Below the pieces are notes generated by a model. That model saw only the letters and a program-made list of their open reading frames with translations, was not told the DNA's origin and made no database searches. Position numbers and translations under genes: made by a program. 64,000 bases of DNA from Xenoacremonium recifei (Eukaryota > Ascomycota > Sordariomycetes > Hypocreales > Nectriaceae): NCBI GenBank assembly GCA_012184525.1, contig WOFQ01000039.1, forward strand, positions 273,999-337,998, written 5' to 3'. This document shows, one piece after another, positions 45,209-57,300 of this stretch (the stretch's first letter is position 1; the number at the start of each line of letters is the position of its first letter).

Positions 45209-48181
45209 ATGTCGGAATCCAACGCCAGCACAGCCGCGATCTCAACCCATTTGGAGCCAGCTCTCTATCAGTGTGGTTCTTGCCATCGATCCTACAAGAG
45301 ATTGGACCACCTAGCCCGCCATGTTCGTTCACGTAAGCTACACATGTGACTGAGTACCCCAGGAGTCTTGCTAATGATGGAGCCGCCGCGATATAGATAC
45401 CCGGTCCAGGCCATATGAGTGCCATCTGTGCCCCAAGGCGTTTGGGAGGGCGTAAGTTAGCACCGGAAGGCCCTGCACTTTATGATGCGCGAAACTGACT
45501 AACGTTGCGTTTCATTGTAGGGACTTGCTCAAGAGGCATATAGTCGGCCATGGGGGTCAGGTTGAGGCCGGTCAGTCCGATCGCAATGGCCAAGCAAGAC
45601 CTGAGTCTTCGGGGCGAGTATCAAAGGCATGTAAGTCTTGTGCCTCTAATCACCTACGCTGCACGGATGAGAAGCCCTGTCAACGTTGCAAGAAGAGGGG
45701 CATCCCATGCGAATGGAGCAAACAGATGAGCTGGACTCCTACAGAGTCTGAAGCAAGCCGTCAGTCCATTGGTACGGATCCCGTCGCAGAACCTGTCTCA
45801 ACCACGTTGGGATCGTTCAAGAATTTCGATCCGTCTCTCTATGGGCCAAACAGTCACCAGGGAGTTGAGAAATGGAAAGACGCAGCAGAACCTCAGGGCT
45901 CTCTCCCAATCGCCGAGTCCACTACTCACGCTTTGAATGCGCCTGTCTTTGAGCGGATTGTGCAGAATATCACTGTGACCTCTGCGGCGCATCCCCAACC
46001 CTTCGCACTCTCGGGTATGTTTCTATAGCGCGTCCTCTCTGATGCAAGTTTCAAGCATTGACATAATGATCTTTCCCCCAGGACCGCCTGTTGACCCTCT
46101 CATACTCGATCTTGATTCTCCATTCCGCCCAATGGATATCTTCTCGGGCATGCGAGGATCCGAGAATATTTTCGGCTTAGATGACAGTATCAACATCGAT
46201 TTCGACGAGATGGATTTGCAATTTCTCGATACCTACAATGAGGTTACACCTTTCGAATTTTCCACCGCAAGCATGGCTTCCCCGTCTCGACAACCAAACT
46301 TGCCGGAAGACATCTATCAAACCCCTAATCGACCGGTTCCTGCATCTGGCGAGACCCTTGGGAGTTTTTGGAGATTCAGACCCAATGTACTGGACAACAG
46401 AAGCGCCGAGGAACATAACCTCACCCTGCCCTCGTCCGCGAGTAACGCGACATCGCCAGAATCGTTAGTATCGGTCAGCAGCCGAATTACCTGCACAGAA
46501 CTCAGGGTTTCTATGAGAGACGAGATTTTGGCTGTCATAATGCAAAGCTGTCGCAATGGTTCCTTTCGCAAAGCTGTGGCATCTTTTCCATCCATCGAGT
46601 TGCTTGATTCACTCCTCCAATACTATCTTAGCTCGCCCGTTGTTCGAGCAGGTTCGTTTCTTCATGTCGCCAGCCTTAACCCTAACCAGAAACGCCCCGA
46701 GTTAGTCGCCGCAATGGTTGCTGCCGGTGCTGTTCTAACTTCCGATCCTACGCTCACAAAACTTGGCCTGGCTATGCAAGAATGTCTAAGGCAAGCCATT
46801 GCTGAACACGTAAGAGATGAAATTCCACATTCTGATCATCATCATCCTGGATCTGCTAACAATGCCTTGGCATAAGTGGGAACGGAACAACGTCCTCATC
46901 AGAGATTTGGAGCTTTCTCAAGCGTTTCTCATCTGCCTTGAGGTTGCGATCTGGAGCGGGTTCAGCCGAAAAGTCGAAATTGCCGAAAGCTTCCTTCAGC
47001 CTATCGTGACGATGCTCCGGCGTAACAACAGGTTTAAGCGACTCGGTTACGAAGACATATTTCTCACAGAAGACGACGAAGGAGAATCTCTACAGAATAC
47101 CTGGCTGAGGTGGGCTCACCGGGAGTCATTCAAGCGGTTGGCTTTTCGAATGCATACCTACGACGCCAACATATCAATAGCACAGATGGTCAGTCCGCTC
47201 GTCTCATACGCTGAGATGACACTGCCCCTACCCGACTCGTCCGAGCTATGGTCGGCATCCAGCGCTCAGGAATGGAAAGAAGGATATCTAGCCCGATCAA
47301 CATCTGGTTCCTTCTTCATCACGGACTACTTTAACGATCCTCACATTGTCTCCTCGCATGGTCATTCTCTAGATATCGCCGTGGGAAACTTCGCCTATCT
47401 ATCTTGCTTATGGGCAATGTCATGGGAAATCATGCAACTCACATCTTTTCAAGGGCTTACTTCCAAATGCTGGAATTCCCTGATAGCGAAGTCGAGAAGA
47501 GACGAGATCCTGAGATTGCTGGATCTATTCAAGTTGACCCTCGATTTCAACAACAACCAATACTTTCAAGAAACAATGATGAGGGTGGAAACTATCTGCC
47601 TGCACCTGCATATGTCGCTTGAAGATCTTCAAAACTTTGCTGGCATGGAAGGCCTTGATCAGGCTGCTGCTGTTCGGCCAACCGTCTTAGCTTGGGCTAA
47701 AAGCGAAACAGGACGCCGCGCTGTATGGCATGCAGGTCAGATTGCGCTTGCTGCTAGTTTGTCCCCGAAGACCACAATCCAAGGGCCTCTTGCACTCATG
47801 CTGTATCACGCAACCATGGTCTTGTGGGTTTACGGCCTTCTTGCTGAAAGTCCGGACGAGACGAACGGAAGTGGTCGGCCTTGGCCGCCGCCCATCCCCG
47901 GTGACGGAGAGGATATTTGGCTGGACGGTCAAGATGGAATAGCTCTGCAAAGATTTATCCAGTACGGGAGAGGACGGCCCTGTATCCACGGATTTTCAGC
48001 ACACGGCATTCAAGGAGACAAGATAGCCAGAGTTGACTTGTCTCAAACCGACAACGTCATCAAGACTATCACAGAGGTTCTGAACCAGAATTTCGCAGGA
48101 GGAGAAACACCATTCTTGATAAAGAAGCTAACTCGCCTTATACACGAACTCCCCAGATACTCAAGAAGACAGACAGCATAG
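45209..48181 (+). CDS. C2H2 plus Zn2Cys6 hybrid transcription factor
   Basis: Five exons (45209-45332, 45397-45451, 45521-46014, 46082-46809, 46877-48181) give 901 residues. Two tandem C2H2 fingers lie at about residues 20-70 (YQCGSCHRSYKRLDHLARHVRSH and YECHLC...LLKRHIVGH in overlapping pieces), both interrupted by introns. They are followed by a Zn2Cys6 cluster near residues 90-120: CKSCASNHLRC, then CQRCKKRGIPC. The remainder carries the fungal-specific transcription factor domain (IAESFLQPI, WAHRESFKRLAFRMHTYD). Regulators of this double-finger type often control catabolic or secondary-metabolite gene sets. The divergent FAH-like gene is the nearest likely target. Confidence 0.92.
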
Positions 48182-48197
48182 TCAAAGAATAATAATA

Positions 48198-48434
48198 TCA
48201 CGAACTATGCCTTGATAAGGGACTTGTATTGCGTATACTAGCATGTAACAGATAGATCACCAGAATGAAGATAATAGTAGAACAATCCCAATTTGTGTTG
48301 CAAACCATGACAACGAGAGAGCGAATAATGCCGAGGATGATACCATGCAATAGAGGACCTGTAATGACGACAACAATCATGGTCGAGCTTCCTGCAAGCG
48401 CGCCCGCGAGGTAAAATGTTGCAATACTCAGCAC
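48198..48434 (-). CDS. Doubtful small hydrophobic ORF
   Basis: A 78-codon frame with three predicted membrane stretches (IATFYLAGALAGSSTMIVVV, HGIILGIIRSLVVMV, IIFILVIYLL). It starts in the middle of a longer open region and lacks a clear 5' end. It could be the last exon of a small membrane protein, a relic, or chance from T-rich sequence. I do not recognise it. Confidence 0.25.
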   Translation of the reverse strand: MLSIATFYLAGALAGSSTMIVVVITGPLLHGIILGIIRSLVVMVCNTNWDCSTIIFILVIYLLHASIRNTSPLSRHSS

Positions 48435-48671
48435 AGTGAAGTGAAAGAGTTGTCATCAAAGAAAGCCAAACTTGTATGTATAGAGGATTGCAGAATGCCC
48501 TTATGATTGCGGCTGGAGTTCGTGGGCTAGCCAAGGGACAGAATAGAAAATCTAAGTAAAGAAATTCCGCTCTCGATCTGCCTTTGAAACGACGTAGAGC
48601 TGAAGACGCCACTTGCTGCTCGGTTTTCTCTCCATTAGAGCATCGCGATATTCCCAGTGCTGGTCGTCCAA

Positions 48672-49272
48672 CTACCATTCCTCACGAAGAATAACGATCT
48701 TCTCCAGCGAGGTCAAATCCTTGAAGCCGCCATCATCGAGTATTTTCAGTATCCGAGCACTCATTTCGAGACGGAGGATCTGGAGATCGGATTCGTAAAA
48801 TTTGGCGAATAATTCGATTATCTTCAGATTTGGGCAAGCTTCTCGGAAACTTTGAAGTAGTTGAAAATACTCCTGACGATAGATTTCGATTTGGATTGGC
48901 CAGTGGGTTCGAATGTGCTGCAATAGGGCAGCATTCGCCCCGATTTGTTCAAGGAACGACGCGATCAATGGTGCATATGTGTCGCGATGTTCCATACCTC
49001 TAAAGGTATTTCTGCAAGTGAGGGCTACATCATAGAATCCAAAGCGATTGTTGGAATAGATAAATGGGCTGGCCTCTCTATTCACCATCTTGTTGACGCG
49101 AAGAATGGCAGGATCGAGACCTGTCCGTCCAAGACGAGTGATACGAATTGGTTTCGGATCATTGAAATCAGACTTATGAATCTCCGGGACAAACTTGACA
49201 ATGCCTTTTTTTAGCGAAAAGGTGAGAATAGGTTCTCTTGCGAACATTCTCGGGAAGGTCAAGGAACTGCAT
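48672..49272 (-). pseudogene. F-box-like protein gene with homopolymer frameshift
   Basis: The start region (MQFLDLPENVRKRTYSHLF) resembles the N-terminal LPxEVRxxIYxxL box of fungal F-box/2EXR-type proteins. At 49206-49212 there is a run of seven A on the coding strand. Read as six, the box continues in frame into GIVKFVPEIHKSD, ILRVNKMVNREASPFIYSNN and on to residue about 200, where the protein ends. As written, translation stops 10 codons later. The rest of the frame is intact, so this is either a sequence error, a young mutation or, less likely, slippage during transcription. The function, if any, is substrate recognition for a ubiquitin ligase (inferred). Confidence 0.65.
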
Positions 49273-49775
49273 TGAAGCTGTTAGGGATGATGTTCTGATG
49301 GAGTCTTTATTGTAGTGGCTGAAATTGATGCTGGGGTTGTAGGTGTCCAACCTGCGATGGTGTTTATGATCTGCCCAATCCCTGCTGCAAATCTTCAAGA
49401 CGGCAATACCAGGATAATTTCCCATCTGAGACGGAGCGAGTTTATTGTTGGTCCCTCCTGTGGCTCGTTAATCGCATGTTCTAGGGAGCGGGTTTGAGCA
49501 AGTTTTCTGAGAGGAAGAAAGAGACCACCACAGCCTCGGGAATTGAGGAAAAACCAGCGCATAACGTGCTCGAGTGGTGCCATTGTCTTAGTTTCCGGCT
49601 TGGCACTGCAGGTGAGAAAATATTGCGAAGCAAGTCATGAGAAACTGTCTTTGATCTCAGTTTGCATGGCAAACCTTCCCGCTTCATCATAGGACCATTC
49701 GTTGCTTGCCACGAAAGCCCGAACAATTTCGCTTCCCTCATCATCGCGAATCCTTCAAATCCAGATTTTCTCGTC
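49273..49775. other. Divergent intergenic region
   Basis: About 500 bp between the F-box-like gene and the copper transporter. No gene is seen. In-frame ATGs upstream of 49776 would only lengthen the transporter with non-conserved sequence. Confidence 0.45.
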
Positions 49776-50570
49776 ATGGATGGCATGGCCACCTCCACGG
49801 CAATGGACATGGGAGCCTCGAGCACCATGAGCATGGCCGCGTCGGCAACCTCGAGTTCGATGGATATGGACTCAAGCATGGGCGGCTGCCAGATCAGCAT
49901 GCTCTGGAACTGGAACACCATCGACTCCTGCTTCATCTCCAGCTCCTGGCACGTCACGTCGCGAGGCATGTTTGCTGGGTCGTGCATCGGCGTCGTTTTC
50001 CTTGTGCTGGCCCTCGAGTTCCTGCGTCGCTCTGTGAAAGAGTTTGACCGCTACCTCATCAAGCAGCATACTGCGAAGTACCAGAACTCCAAAGCAATTC
50101 AGTCGACTTCCTCAGGAGATACACCAATTCGGACTGGTTGTGTTGACATCCCCGCCTTTCGCCCAAACGTTTTCCAGCAGGCCGTGAGGGCATTTCTTCA
50201 CATGTTGCAATTTGCGGTTGCGTACTTCATCATGCTGTAAGTTCTCATAATTCTACCCAAGTATTCGGTTCAAAAAACACGAAGAATACTGCACAGAATC
50301 TCCTCCAGCTCTAACATTATTCCCATGCAGACTCGCTATGTACTACAACGGCTATATCATCATCTGCATCTTCATCGGTGCCTTTCTGGGATCTTTCATC
50401 TTCCAGTGGGAGCAGCTGAATGTTGGGTAAGTCTCAAAGTGCTTAAGTTCTTCAACTCTCTATTTCTAAGCCAGCAATGGTTCACCTTCGCCATTCAAAT
50501 AATTGACTTAGTCTGCCACAGTACCACCACAACGAGTGCGGCGAGCGAGGCTACAGTCTGCTGCGGCTAG
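49776..50570 (+). CDS. Ctr-family copper transporter
   Basis: Exons 49776-50236, 50331-50426 and 50522-50570 give 201 residues. The extracellular N-terminus is rich in Met motifs (MDGM, MDMG, MSM, MDMDSSM) that bind Cu(I). CQISMLWNWNTIDSCFISS and WHVTSRGMFAGSC precede the first membrane helix. Helix 2 carries the MxxxM selectivity motif (IMLLAMYYN) and helix 3 the GxxxG packing motif (GAFLGSF). The protein ends VCCG, like the Cys-rich tails of Ctr proteins. It imports Cu(I) across the plasma or vacuolar membrane as a trimer. In fungi the gene is commonly copper-repressed; no copper-response element was defined here. Confidence 0.93.
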
Positions 50571-50735
50571 GAAATAAATAAGACAAACCTCAGATGGGAA
50601 GTCATTGTCAGGAATTTTTGGGAGGTGGCCTACTTGTACATCTGTACCTCAGATTAAACAGTGAAGTTGTGGAATCCAGATGTCTACACAAAATCAAGTA
50701 TTCCTATGGTTCATTTGACATAAGGCATAGCTCCT

Positions 50736-52156
50736 CTATAACTCCACTATCATACAGCCGTCCCGATCTAAGTAGCGCTCCACGTTATATCTTTTGGCTC
50801 TCAAGTGATATTCAACAGATCCAGTGATACAAGTTCGACAGGTCGCGATCCAGTCTCTCAATTTGTTCTTCAACTGGCAATCTGTCCCGGCCAAGATATC
50901 AAGGGAGTTTGCTGCCTCATCAAAACTTGTTGCTAACCTTTGAAGGTCGTCCACAAGCTCTGCTACAACAACGTCCAACTGTCTGTGACTAGAAGCGTTG
51001 AGTTTGACAGGCAAAAGACTAAGGATCATTCCAGCATCCTTCGGAATATGTTAGAAACTTTCTCACATGACATATCCTTGGCCTTACCATTTCTTTCTTC
51101 AGTGAATAGATGTCATTCATACTGCAAAGAGTCAGTTACCTCTACTAACATACGGGGGCAGGGGAACATACATCGTGATCAATAGATTAGTAGAACTTTG
51201 GAGAGTTTCCATGGGCTCAGAGATCATAATAGAGTCCGGGATCTCCGTGTTAATAGCAAACCTGCCTTTGATTAGTATCTAACACTCAATAGTAATGCCT
51301 GAATTAATTACTCACTCGATCAATGAGGTGGTGGTGTATACCCCCGAAGACCCCAACCTCATCTCCATGTACTCATTAGGTGATTGAAGCCGGCGCTTCA
51401 GGTTCATCGTCTGCTCAACACCAACCTGTTCAATATAAAATTTAACATGGCTATAGAATCGTTGTCGAATGTCTGCTCGGAAAAGGTCAGTAGCGGAAAG
51501 TGATTATTTAGGGACCACAACTTTTGCTCGTGTTTTGACATAAGATTGCCCCGAATTCGGTGAAAAGAATCTTAGTTATCTTGCAACAACCTGTACCCTT
51601 TTCCACGACTTGGTGACCTGCATCTTCTTCGATATCTAGAGACCAGCGAATGAAGTCGAGGGTTGTCTGGCGATTCGAACCGGCAAAACTGGAGTTATGG
51701 GAGTATTCGCCAGCCTGCGTGTCGCATTCGTCATCCCAAAGAAAGAGCCATAGAATGTATATTAAAACCGCCTTCAATTGGTCCCAATCGCAAGATGGGA
51801 ACCACCTAACTTCTATGTTAGTAAACAGTACCATGAAATAGGTGAGCTGGAGCACTCTGACAAAGCGGTAAACCAGCCAAAATCGCAATTCTTGAGTTTT
51901 TGGCGTTTTATGCCGTTATCAATAACACTTTGTTGTAACATTAGCAAGTCAATAAATAACCCTTCGGTGGCGCGGAAGTGGGATACTGTAGAAAGGAGGC
52001 TTACCGATCGATTCTTTCATCAGCGAAGGCTCGAAGCTCAGAGAGACGTGGGTTGACCCCAGTAGGCCACTGTGTAAATATATGCTTCAGGTCCGGGACG
52101 CATAACTTCTGGCCAGTCAGCTCATGCATCAGGCGGGAAATCTGGTCTTCGGCCAT
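50736..52156 (-). CDS. Class I terpene synthase (sesquiterpene-cyclase type)
   Basis: Seven exons (52005-52156, 51862-51927, 51516-51805, 51316-51472, 51172-51261, 51088-51121, 50736-51038) give 363 residues. The aspartate-rich metal motif is LFLWDDECD and the second metal motif NDIYSLKKE matches the NSE/DTE consensus exactly. A C-terminal KRYNVERY pair closes the active site. Family landmarks FTQWPTGVNPRL, DFGWFTALWFPS and YIEQVGVEQTMN also appear once introns are removed. Intron 2 must use an acceptor 9 nt past ACATAG (after GAAGTTAG) to keep frame. Intron 3 has a weak GTCCCT donor. It cyclises a prenyl diphosphate, probably farnesyl diphosphate, in the cytosol; the product cannot be read from sequence. 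All key residues are present, so it should be active. Confidence 0.9.
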
Positions 52157-53738
52157 AATTGTAAGTATATCAGGAACGCCTTAATTTGCTAAGACAAGAG
52201 TCTGAAGTTCTTGCCAACGATGAGGAATTTATAGTTTTTCAACACTATTACTTCGTCACAGATCAGTGTTCAACCTTGTCTTGTGAATTATTCGTTCTGA
52301 CTCGTCATGTTTGTTAATATCTTGCTTTCTGCAGTAACTCGGGATCGACTGTTGATCTCATGCGAGAGAGAAAAGCTACGGAATCAACTGGAAGCATGAA
52401 ATTAAAATCCACCATTTCTTTCATTCCTTACTCTTTATATGGAATTCCACGGAGCTATGCCACACATGATAAGCGATGGGGCTTGGCGCAGACGCAAGTG
52501 AATAGATGGATCTCACTGGTATGCCCCTCGAGCTCACTACCAATTAGTGACAAGAACTTAGAAGCCAAGTTACGATAACCGGTATATTGCACTTCCTAGC
52601 TTAATATGTAAATTGCTATGTTATAAATACGGAAATGCCAAGGGAAACTATCTTTGCTGGCCAATCTAAGGAACTTAACATCCTTTATCAGAAATCGGGA
52701 AGAGACCCTACCTCCCCGAATCAAGATAACATGTAATCTAAGTCACAAAGGTCTGTCATCAGTTTTTATGACAGGTTGCAGATCGTTTTCTATGATTTAT
52801 AAGCTTCTACCGGAGCCCAGAAGCAATACATAGAATCGGACAGTAATTATCAGACACATTCCAGTTTACGTAGATCATCTTGCTTTTGGGCAGATCAACA
52901 TCATTGCACTTCAATTTGAGGGCTACAGCCCGCTTACTGGGATAAAGTCACTGGTATGTGCTAGTGGGACAAAGCTATTTGTGCAAACATATAATGACAG
53001 ACTGGCGGATTATATCCTCATAACTGTGGCAGACCAAGCTAGTAGTGAATGTGCTGTCAATATAACCATCTCTCTATATAATACAGTCTTAGATATTATC
53101 TATTTATACTCATCCACTCCTAATTCTACAATGCTCAATAATGCACGATGGAAGTACGCCATGATGGTCTTGAGTTGGAAGTTCTGAGCCCAAATTATCA
53201 GTCGCAAGCGCACAGCCTGTTTGGTGTACATCTCAATCTTAGTTCTTGGACGCTCTCGTTATGACCAAAGTTCCTCGCATACTCACTTATGGCCTTGGTG
53301 GGCTTTTAACACTCTTCATAGACAGTTGTCTCGTTCAACTGTATGCAACTACGTCACGTCATATCAGTCAGATATTGGTTGTAAGAAAAGGGGTCAGCAT
53401 CCGAAACAGGAAAGAGAATAACAATCCCGTCGTCGTGATCAATAGGCATCTGCGTGCAAGCATATTCACAATGTGCCTGCTGTGAACAAGGAAGCGTCGT
53501 GAAGAAATGCACGTTAGAGTCTGGTCTGTTTTCCACACGATGCGTCCAATCGGAATTGATAGTGAGCACGGATATGTGCTCTTGCAGGGAGCTGAGCCTT
53601 CCACCTACCACAGAGGGTGGTCTTGACACGTTTGAGGCATCTTATTGGAATACAGGATGGATAGCTGAAACAGGAAAAGTGCGAGGAATACACCTTTTTT
53701 TCTATCACCTCCCAAGATAATAGCACTAATATCAGCAG
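52157..53738. other. AT-rich intergenic region
   Basis: About 1.6 kb of visibly AT-rich DNA between the terpene synthase start and the kinase relic. Frames are short and AT-biased. It includes the synthase promoter. No gene or transposon is recognised; composition differs from the GC-richer left half of the window. Confidence 0.5.
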
Positions 53739-54241
53739 ATGTGGAATCTCCTGGAAGATATCAGCTTGTTTGACCGGCCTGCCGGCGATGATGGTGAATA
53801 TGACACACGTTCATCTTGCCCAGATGGTTTCTCTATTAGGAGATCCGCCCGAGGAACTGATCAAGAGGGAGCGAATTTATCGTAAACTTCAACTAGGGAG
53901 ACTGGTCGTAAACCCAAAGGGCAAGGAGTGCAAAACAATGAACGAATTTTGGGGAGGGCCCTTTTTCGATGAGGACAGTAAGTCGTATAACCAAATATCA
54001 GGAAGCTTTATCGTAGAAGATGGAAAAACTTACATACTGCCCTATTACAGATCAAATTCTCCGTAAAGACCTTGGAGGAGGAAAGAAGTTGGCTGATACG
54101 GTGACGGAACTAGCTGGCGATGAAAAAGAGGAATTTCTCGACCTTGCTTCTTCTATGCTGCAGTGGCTGCCCGAGAAGAGAAAGACTGCCAAGGAGCTGC
54201 TGCAACATTCCTTCTTCGATGCATTGTGCAAAGATCGTTAA
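53739..54241 (+). pseudogene. SRPK-like protein kinase C-terminal relic
   Basis: Two exon pieces, 53739-53977 and 54051-54241, read WNLLEDISLFD, HLAQMVSLLGDPPEELIKRER, NEFWGGPFFDED and, after the intron, EEFLDLASSMLQWLPEKRKTA. This is the C-lobe end of the fungal SRPK/serine-protein-kinase family. A one-base shift near 53804 separates the first 22 codons from the rest. The N-lobe, catalytic loop and DFG are absent upstream, so no kinase can be made. The fragment is probably left from a larger deleted gene. Confidence 0.8.
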
Positions 54242-55404
54242 CGGTACTTGCAAGGTCAAGGGTGATGTTGTATCGATAACTGTCGATTTTCCCCTGAGAA
54301 AGCTGAACATTCGGAAACCCGATTCTCGGTTCTGGTCCGCCTTCATCCGACGAGATTAATTTAAGATCTCCGAAAACCCTACTACAAAGCCCGAAACAAT
54401 GGTATCAGGAACGAAGTTAGAGTTTCCAAAACCTAATATACTGTACTACTCAATTATCTCCAATCACGGCACCCAGGGTTTTGGCAATTCTAGGCCGCAC
54501 ATGTGACACTGTACCAAGTGTTGGGCTTTGATGCGGGGGCTCATGAAAAAGTGTTCCACGTTCTCTGCCTTTGAACACTCGGAGGCAACTATATGTATCT
54601 GATAAGCGCCTGACCACTGTGAGGGAATTACCAAGTGACTTCAAATCTCGCTTGAATAGTTTGCGTCGGAGCTTCTTCGCCTGGAGGATTTCCTTCGCTC
54701 TTTGTGAACAATCACTTTACCCAAGTCGGATATGTAATGCAATCGCGACTGTTATCCCAGGCGGAAAGAACTGCAGCGGGCAGAGGCCGGATCTCAAATT
54801 ATACCCCGATTTCTGCCTTGTAAGCGAATCAACTAATTACGTCTTGTCTGGCCCCATAGGAGGGGAGTTGAGCGACAAGATACGGTAATGGGAATGGCTT
54901 GCGGGACAAATATTCCGAACAGGAATCGGCCCAGATTACTCGCCGACGGCCAACTCAAAAACTACAGGTGCCTTTCGGCATAAACTATCCGATCCACTCG
55001 ATCACTGCCATTTGTCGAAAGGGTGCGTAGGAATTGCTGCGAAAACCTCGCTCTTTGTTGACAGAGTATTGTGGAAACATAATCCCGGTTTCTATCGGTT
55101 GGGTCGGGCCAAAACCATCCCTACGGAGGATCTGCTGGTTCGCGAGTCTCGGATAATTGTTGCCGCAAGAGGATGCGCACTCGCGGGAAAAGGAGACGAA
55201 AGCACGACTATTTGCAAAGCTTTAAATATAAGAAGAGCATAATTTGGGGGTCGAGAAATTTTAACATGATTCAAGGCAGGAAATCGCCAGTAATATCTTA
55301 CCTCTCAACTTTTCATATTTTGTTTTCGTCTGGGCGCCTTTTGCTTCTCGCTATCAAGACTTCCTGTGAAGTTACTCAATTAACGCTCATCAAACCTCGT
55401 CAAG
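54242..55404. other. Intergenic region upstream of the MDR oxidoreductase
   Basis: About 1.15 kb with no gene-like frame. CGG/CCG-type triplets occur around 54890-55040, but no spaced regulator site is defined. Confidence 0.45.
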
Positions 55405-56671
55405 ATGACTCTATCTAATACCGAACTCACAATAACGCGGACCATCCAGGCTCCTTGTAAGACTTCAGAGATCCGAGTTCATGAGCTTCAGGGGTTCAGC
55501 GGGACACCGGGCGTTCATGCGACGATCGCATCAGACATAGAACACAAACCCGCCTCCAATACCGGTTATAGCAAGGCTCTGATTGTAACATCAAAGTTTC
55601 GATATGAAATGGTGTATGTCCGTACGCCTGAATTGGCTCATGAACAGGACGTGATAATCGAGTCTCGGGCTGTGGGTTTGAATCCCATCGATTGGAAAAG
55701 TGTTGATTACAACTTCTGCCTGCCCGAATTTCCTTGGATTACGGGCCGGGAAATGGCAGGGATCGTCTACAAGGTCGGCAGTAAAGTGAAGGATTTAGCA
55801 GTGGGAGATCACGTATGGACAAGTAAGCGATCACAGAGGTTCCCTTGCCTTCTATAAATTATTGCCTCAGGGCTGATCTTTTGAATTTTCAGGCACGTAT
55901 TACAGAAAACGTGAAGCTGGATGCTTTCAACAATTTGTCACTGTGCCCCAACACACGGTCATGAAAATGCCAGCGAACCTCGATTTTGAGTCCGCATCTT
56001 GCCTGGGAGTTCCCGGTCTCACGGCTGCCATGACTTTGTGGCATTGGCTGAAAATCCCCTACCCTGAGCCAGTTCTCGCTCATCATTCGAGGCCAATTGA
56101 TACACTCGAAAATGGCGGCGTAAATAAATTCCTCCTCATTTGGGGCGGCTCAACCATTACGGGTCAATTTGCCATCCAGCTGGCGAGAGCGAGTGGTCTA
56201 ACAGTCATTACTGTGGTATCGTCAAAAACTGCACCATTGGTGCAAAGTCTCGGTGCACAGCACGTCGTGGTACGGGATGGGAAAACAAACGACGAAATCG
56301 TGTCAGAAATTCGTCAAGTCACGCACGATAATCTGACCTATGCTATCGACATCGTTGGTACGGACACAGCTGCTATGGCGTTGAAGGCCCTGTCATCGTC
56401 TCAACCTGCTGTCATTGCGCCTTTGTCCTTTTTGCCCGCAAAACTTGAGATACCTCGCAACGTGACCGTGACGGACATCGAGATGAAGCAATTTATCCTA
56501 AACCCCGAAAACAGGATCTATGCCGACAAATTGAATGATCTGGTTAAAAGCGGGAAAATTCGAGTTCCTCAATTAGAAGTTCTCACGGGGGGACTTCCTA
56601 GCATTCCTGCCGGGTTGGATCGATTAAAGCAGGGAAATATGCATGGAAAGAAGCTGGTGGTTAAGGTATAA
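55405..56671 (+). CDS. MDR-superfamily oxidoreductase, trans-enoyl-reductase/ToxD-like
   Basis: Exons 55405-55822 and 55893-56671 give 398 residues. The GroES-like half has AVGLNPIDWKSVDYNF and WITGREMAGIVYKVGSKV; the Rossmann half has LLIWGGSTITGQFAIQLAR. The catalytic zinc Cys and the structural four-Cys lobe of true alcohol dehydrogenases are absent, as in LovC-type enoyl reductases and ToxD. It probably reduces an activated C=C with NADPH. The family normally starts close to SKALIV; here about 55 extra residues precede it (TLSNTELTITRTIQ...). No signal is evident in them, and a missed first intron is possible. It sits beside the terpene synthase, the D-amino-acid oxidase and a regulator, which suggests a biosynthetic role. 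Confidence 0.85.
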
Positions 56672-57300
56672 GTTGAAGAAAGACCGGACACGAATCTTTG
56701 CATAATATTATTACTATCCTAGAGTCAAGAATAAACACTCCCCTGTTGCCATCAGTTAATGCAAATACGACTCTGTTGCAAGAAATCAGCTGGACTACAG
56801 TAACTGAATTCCCATAGGCTTATGGCATTTAAATGAAGAAGCATATTCGATACAAAGCTTCCCCAATCCCAACTACAGATATTGAATTGAAGACTATCTC
56901 ACTTTTCCTTTCCTTCTCTTTAATATGTAATAAGAGTGCTGATTATAAGGAATCTTTTAAGAGAACCTGGATGTGATACTTGTGAAGCCCAGCTTACATC
57001 ACGGGTGGTAGTGTAGACAGCAAACTAGATCTTTCTCTAGAGTTCTCTCTGCGCCTAACTGAGTTCGTCTCAAGGTGCCATGGACTAGGAGATAATGTGA
57101 ATAGAAATAATGGTTCAATCACGTGTAGCACAGAGGCTACACCTTGTGACATTGGGTTAGCGATTTAACCTTGATGTGTTGTATGCTAGTTGGTCTGCTG
57201 TTCATCGTGAAAACCTCCGTTCCATACTATCTTCCTATGCTATCTTAAGCTCGAGTGCAACCCAATAGAGCCGGCACACAGCGAATAGCAAGTCATTGGT
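56672..57300. other. Convergent intergenic region
   Basis: About 630 bp, AT-rich, between converging genes. No gene is seen. Confidence 0.45.

Noticed and set aside
51508..51888. Reading the terpene synthase middle ORF as a separate protein starting with an FWLVYRFV-like sequence
   Set aside because: That start is intron sequence read through; joining at 51862/51805 restores DFGWFTALWFPS and the full synthase.
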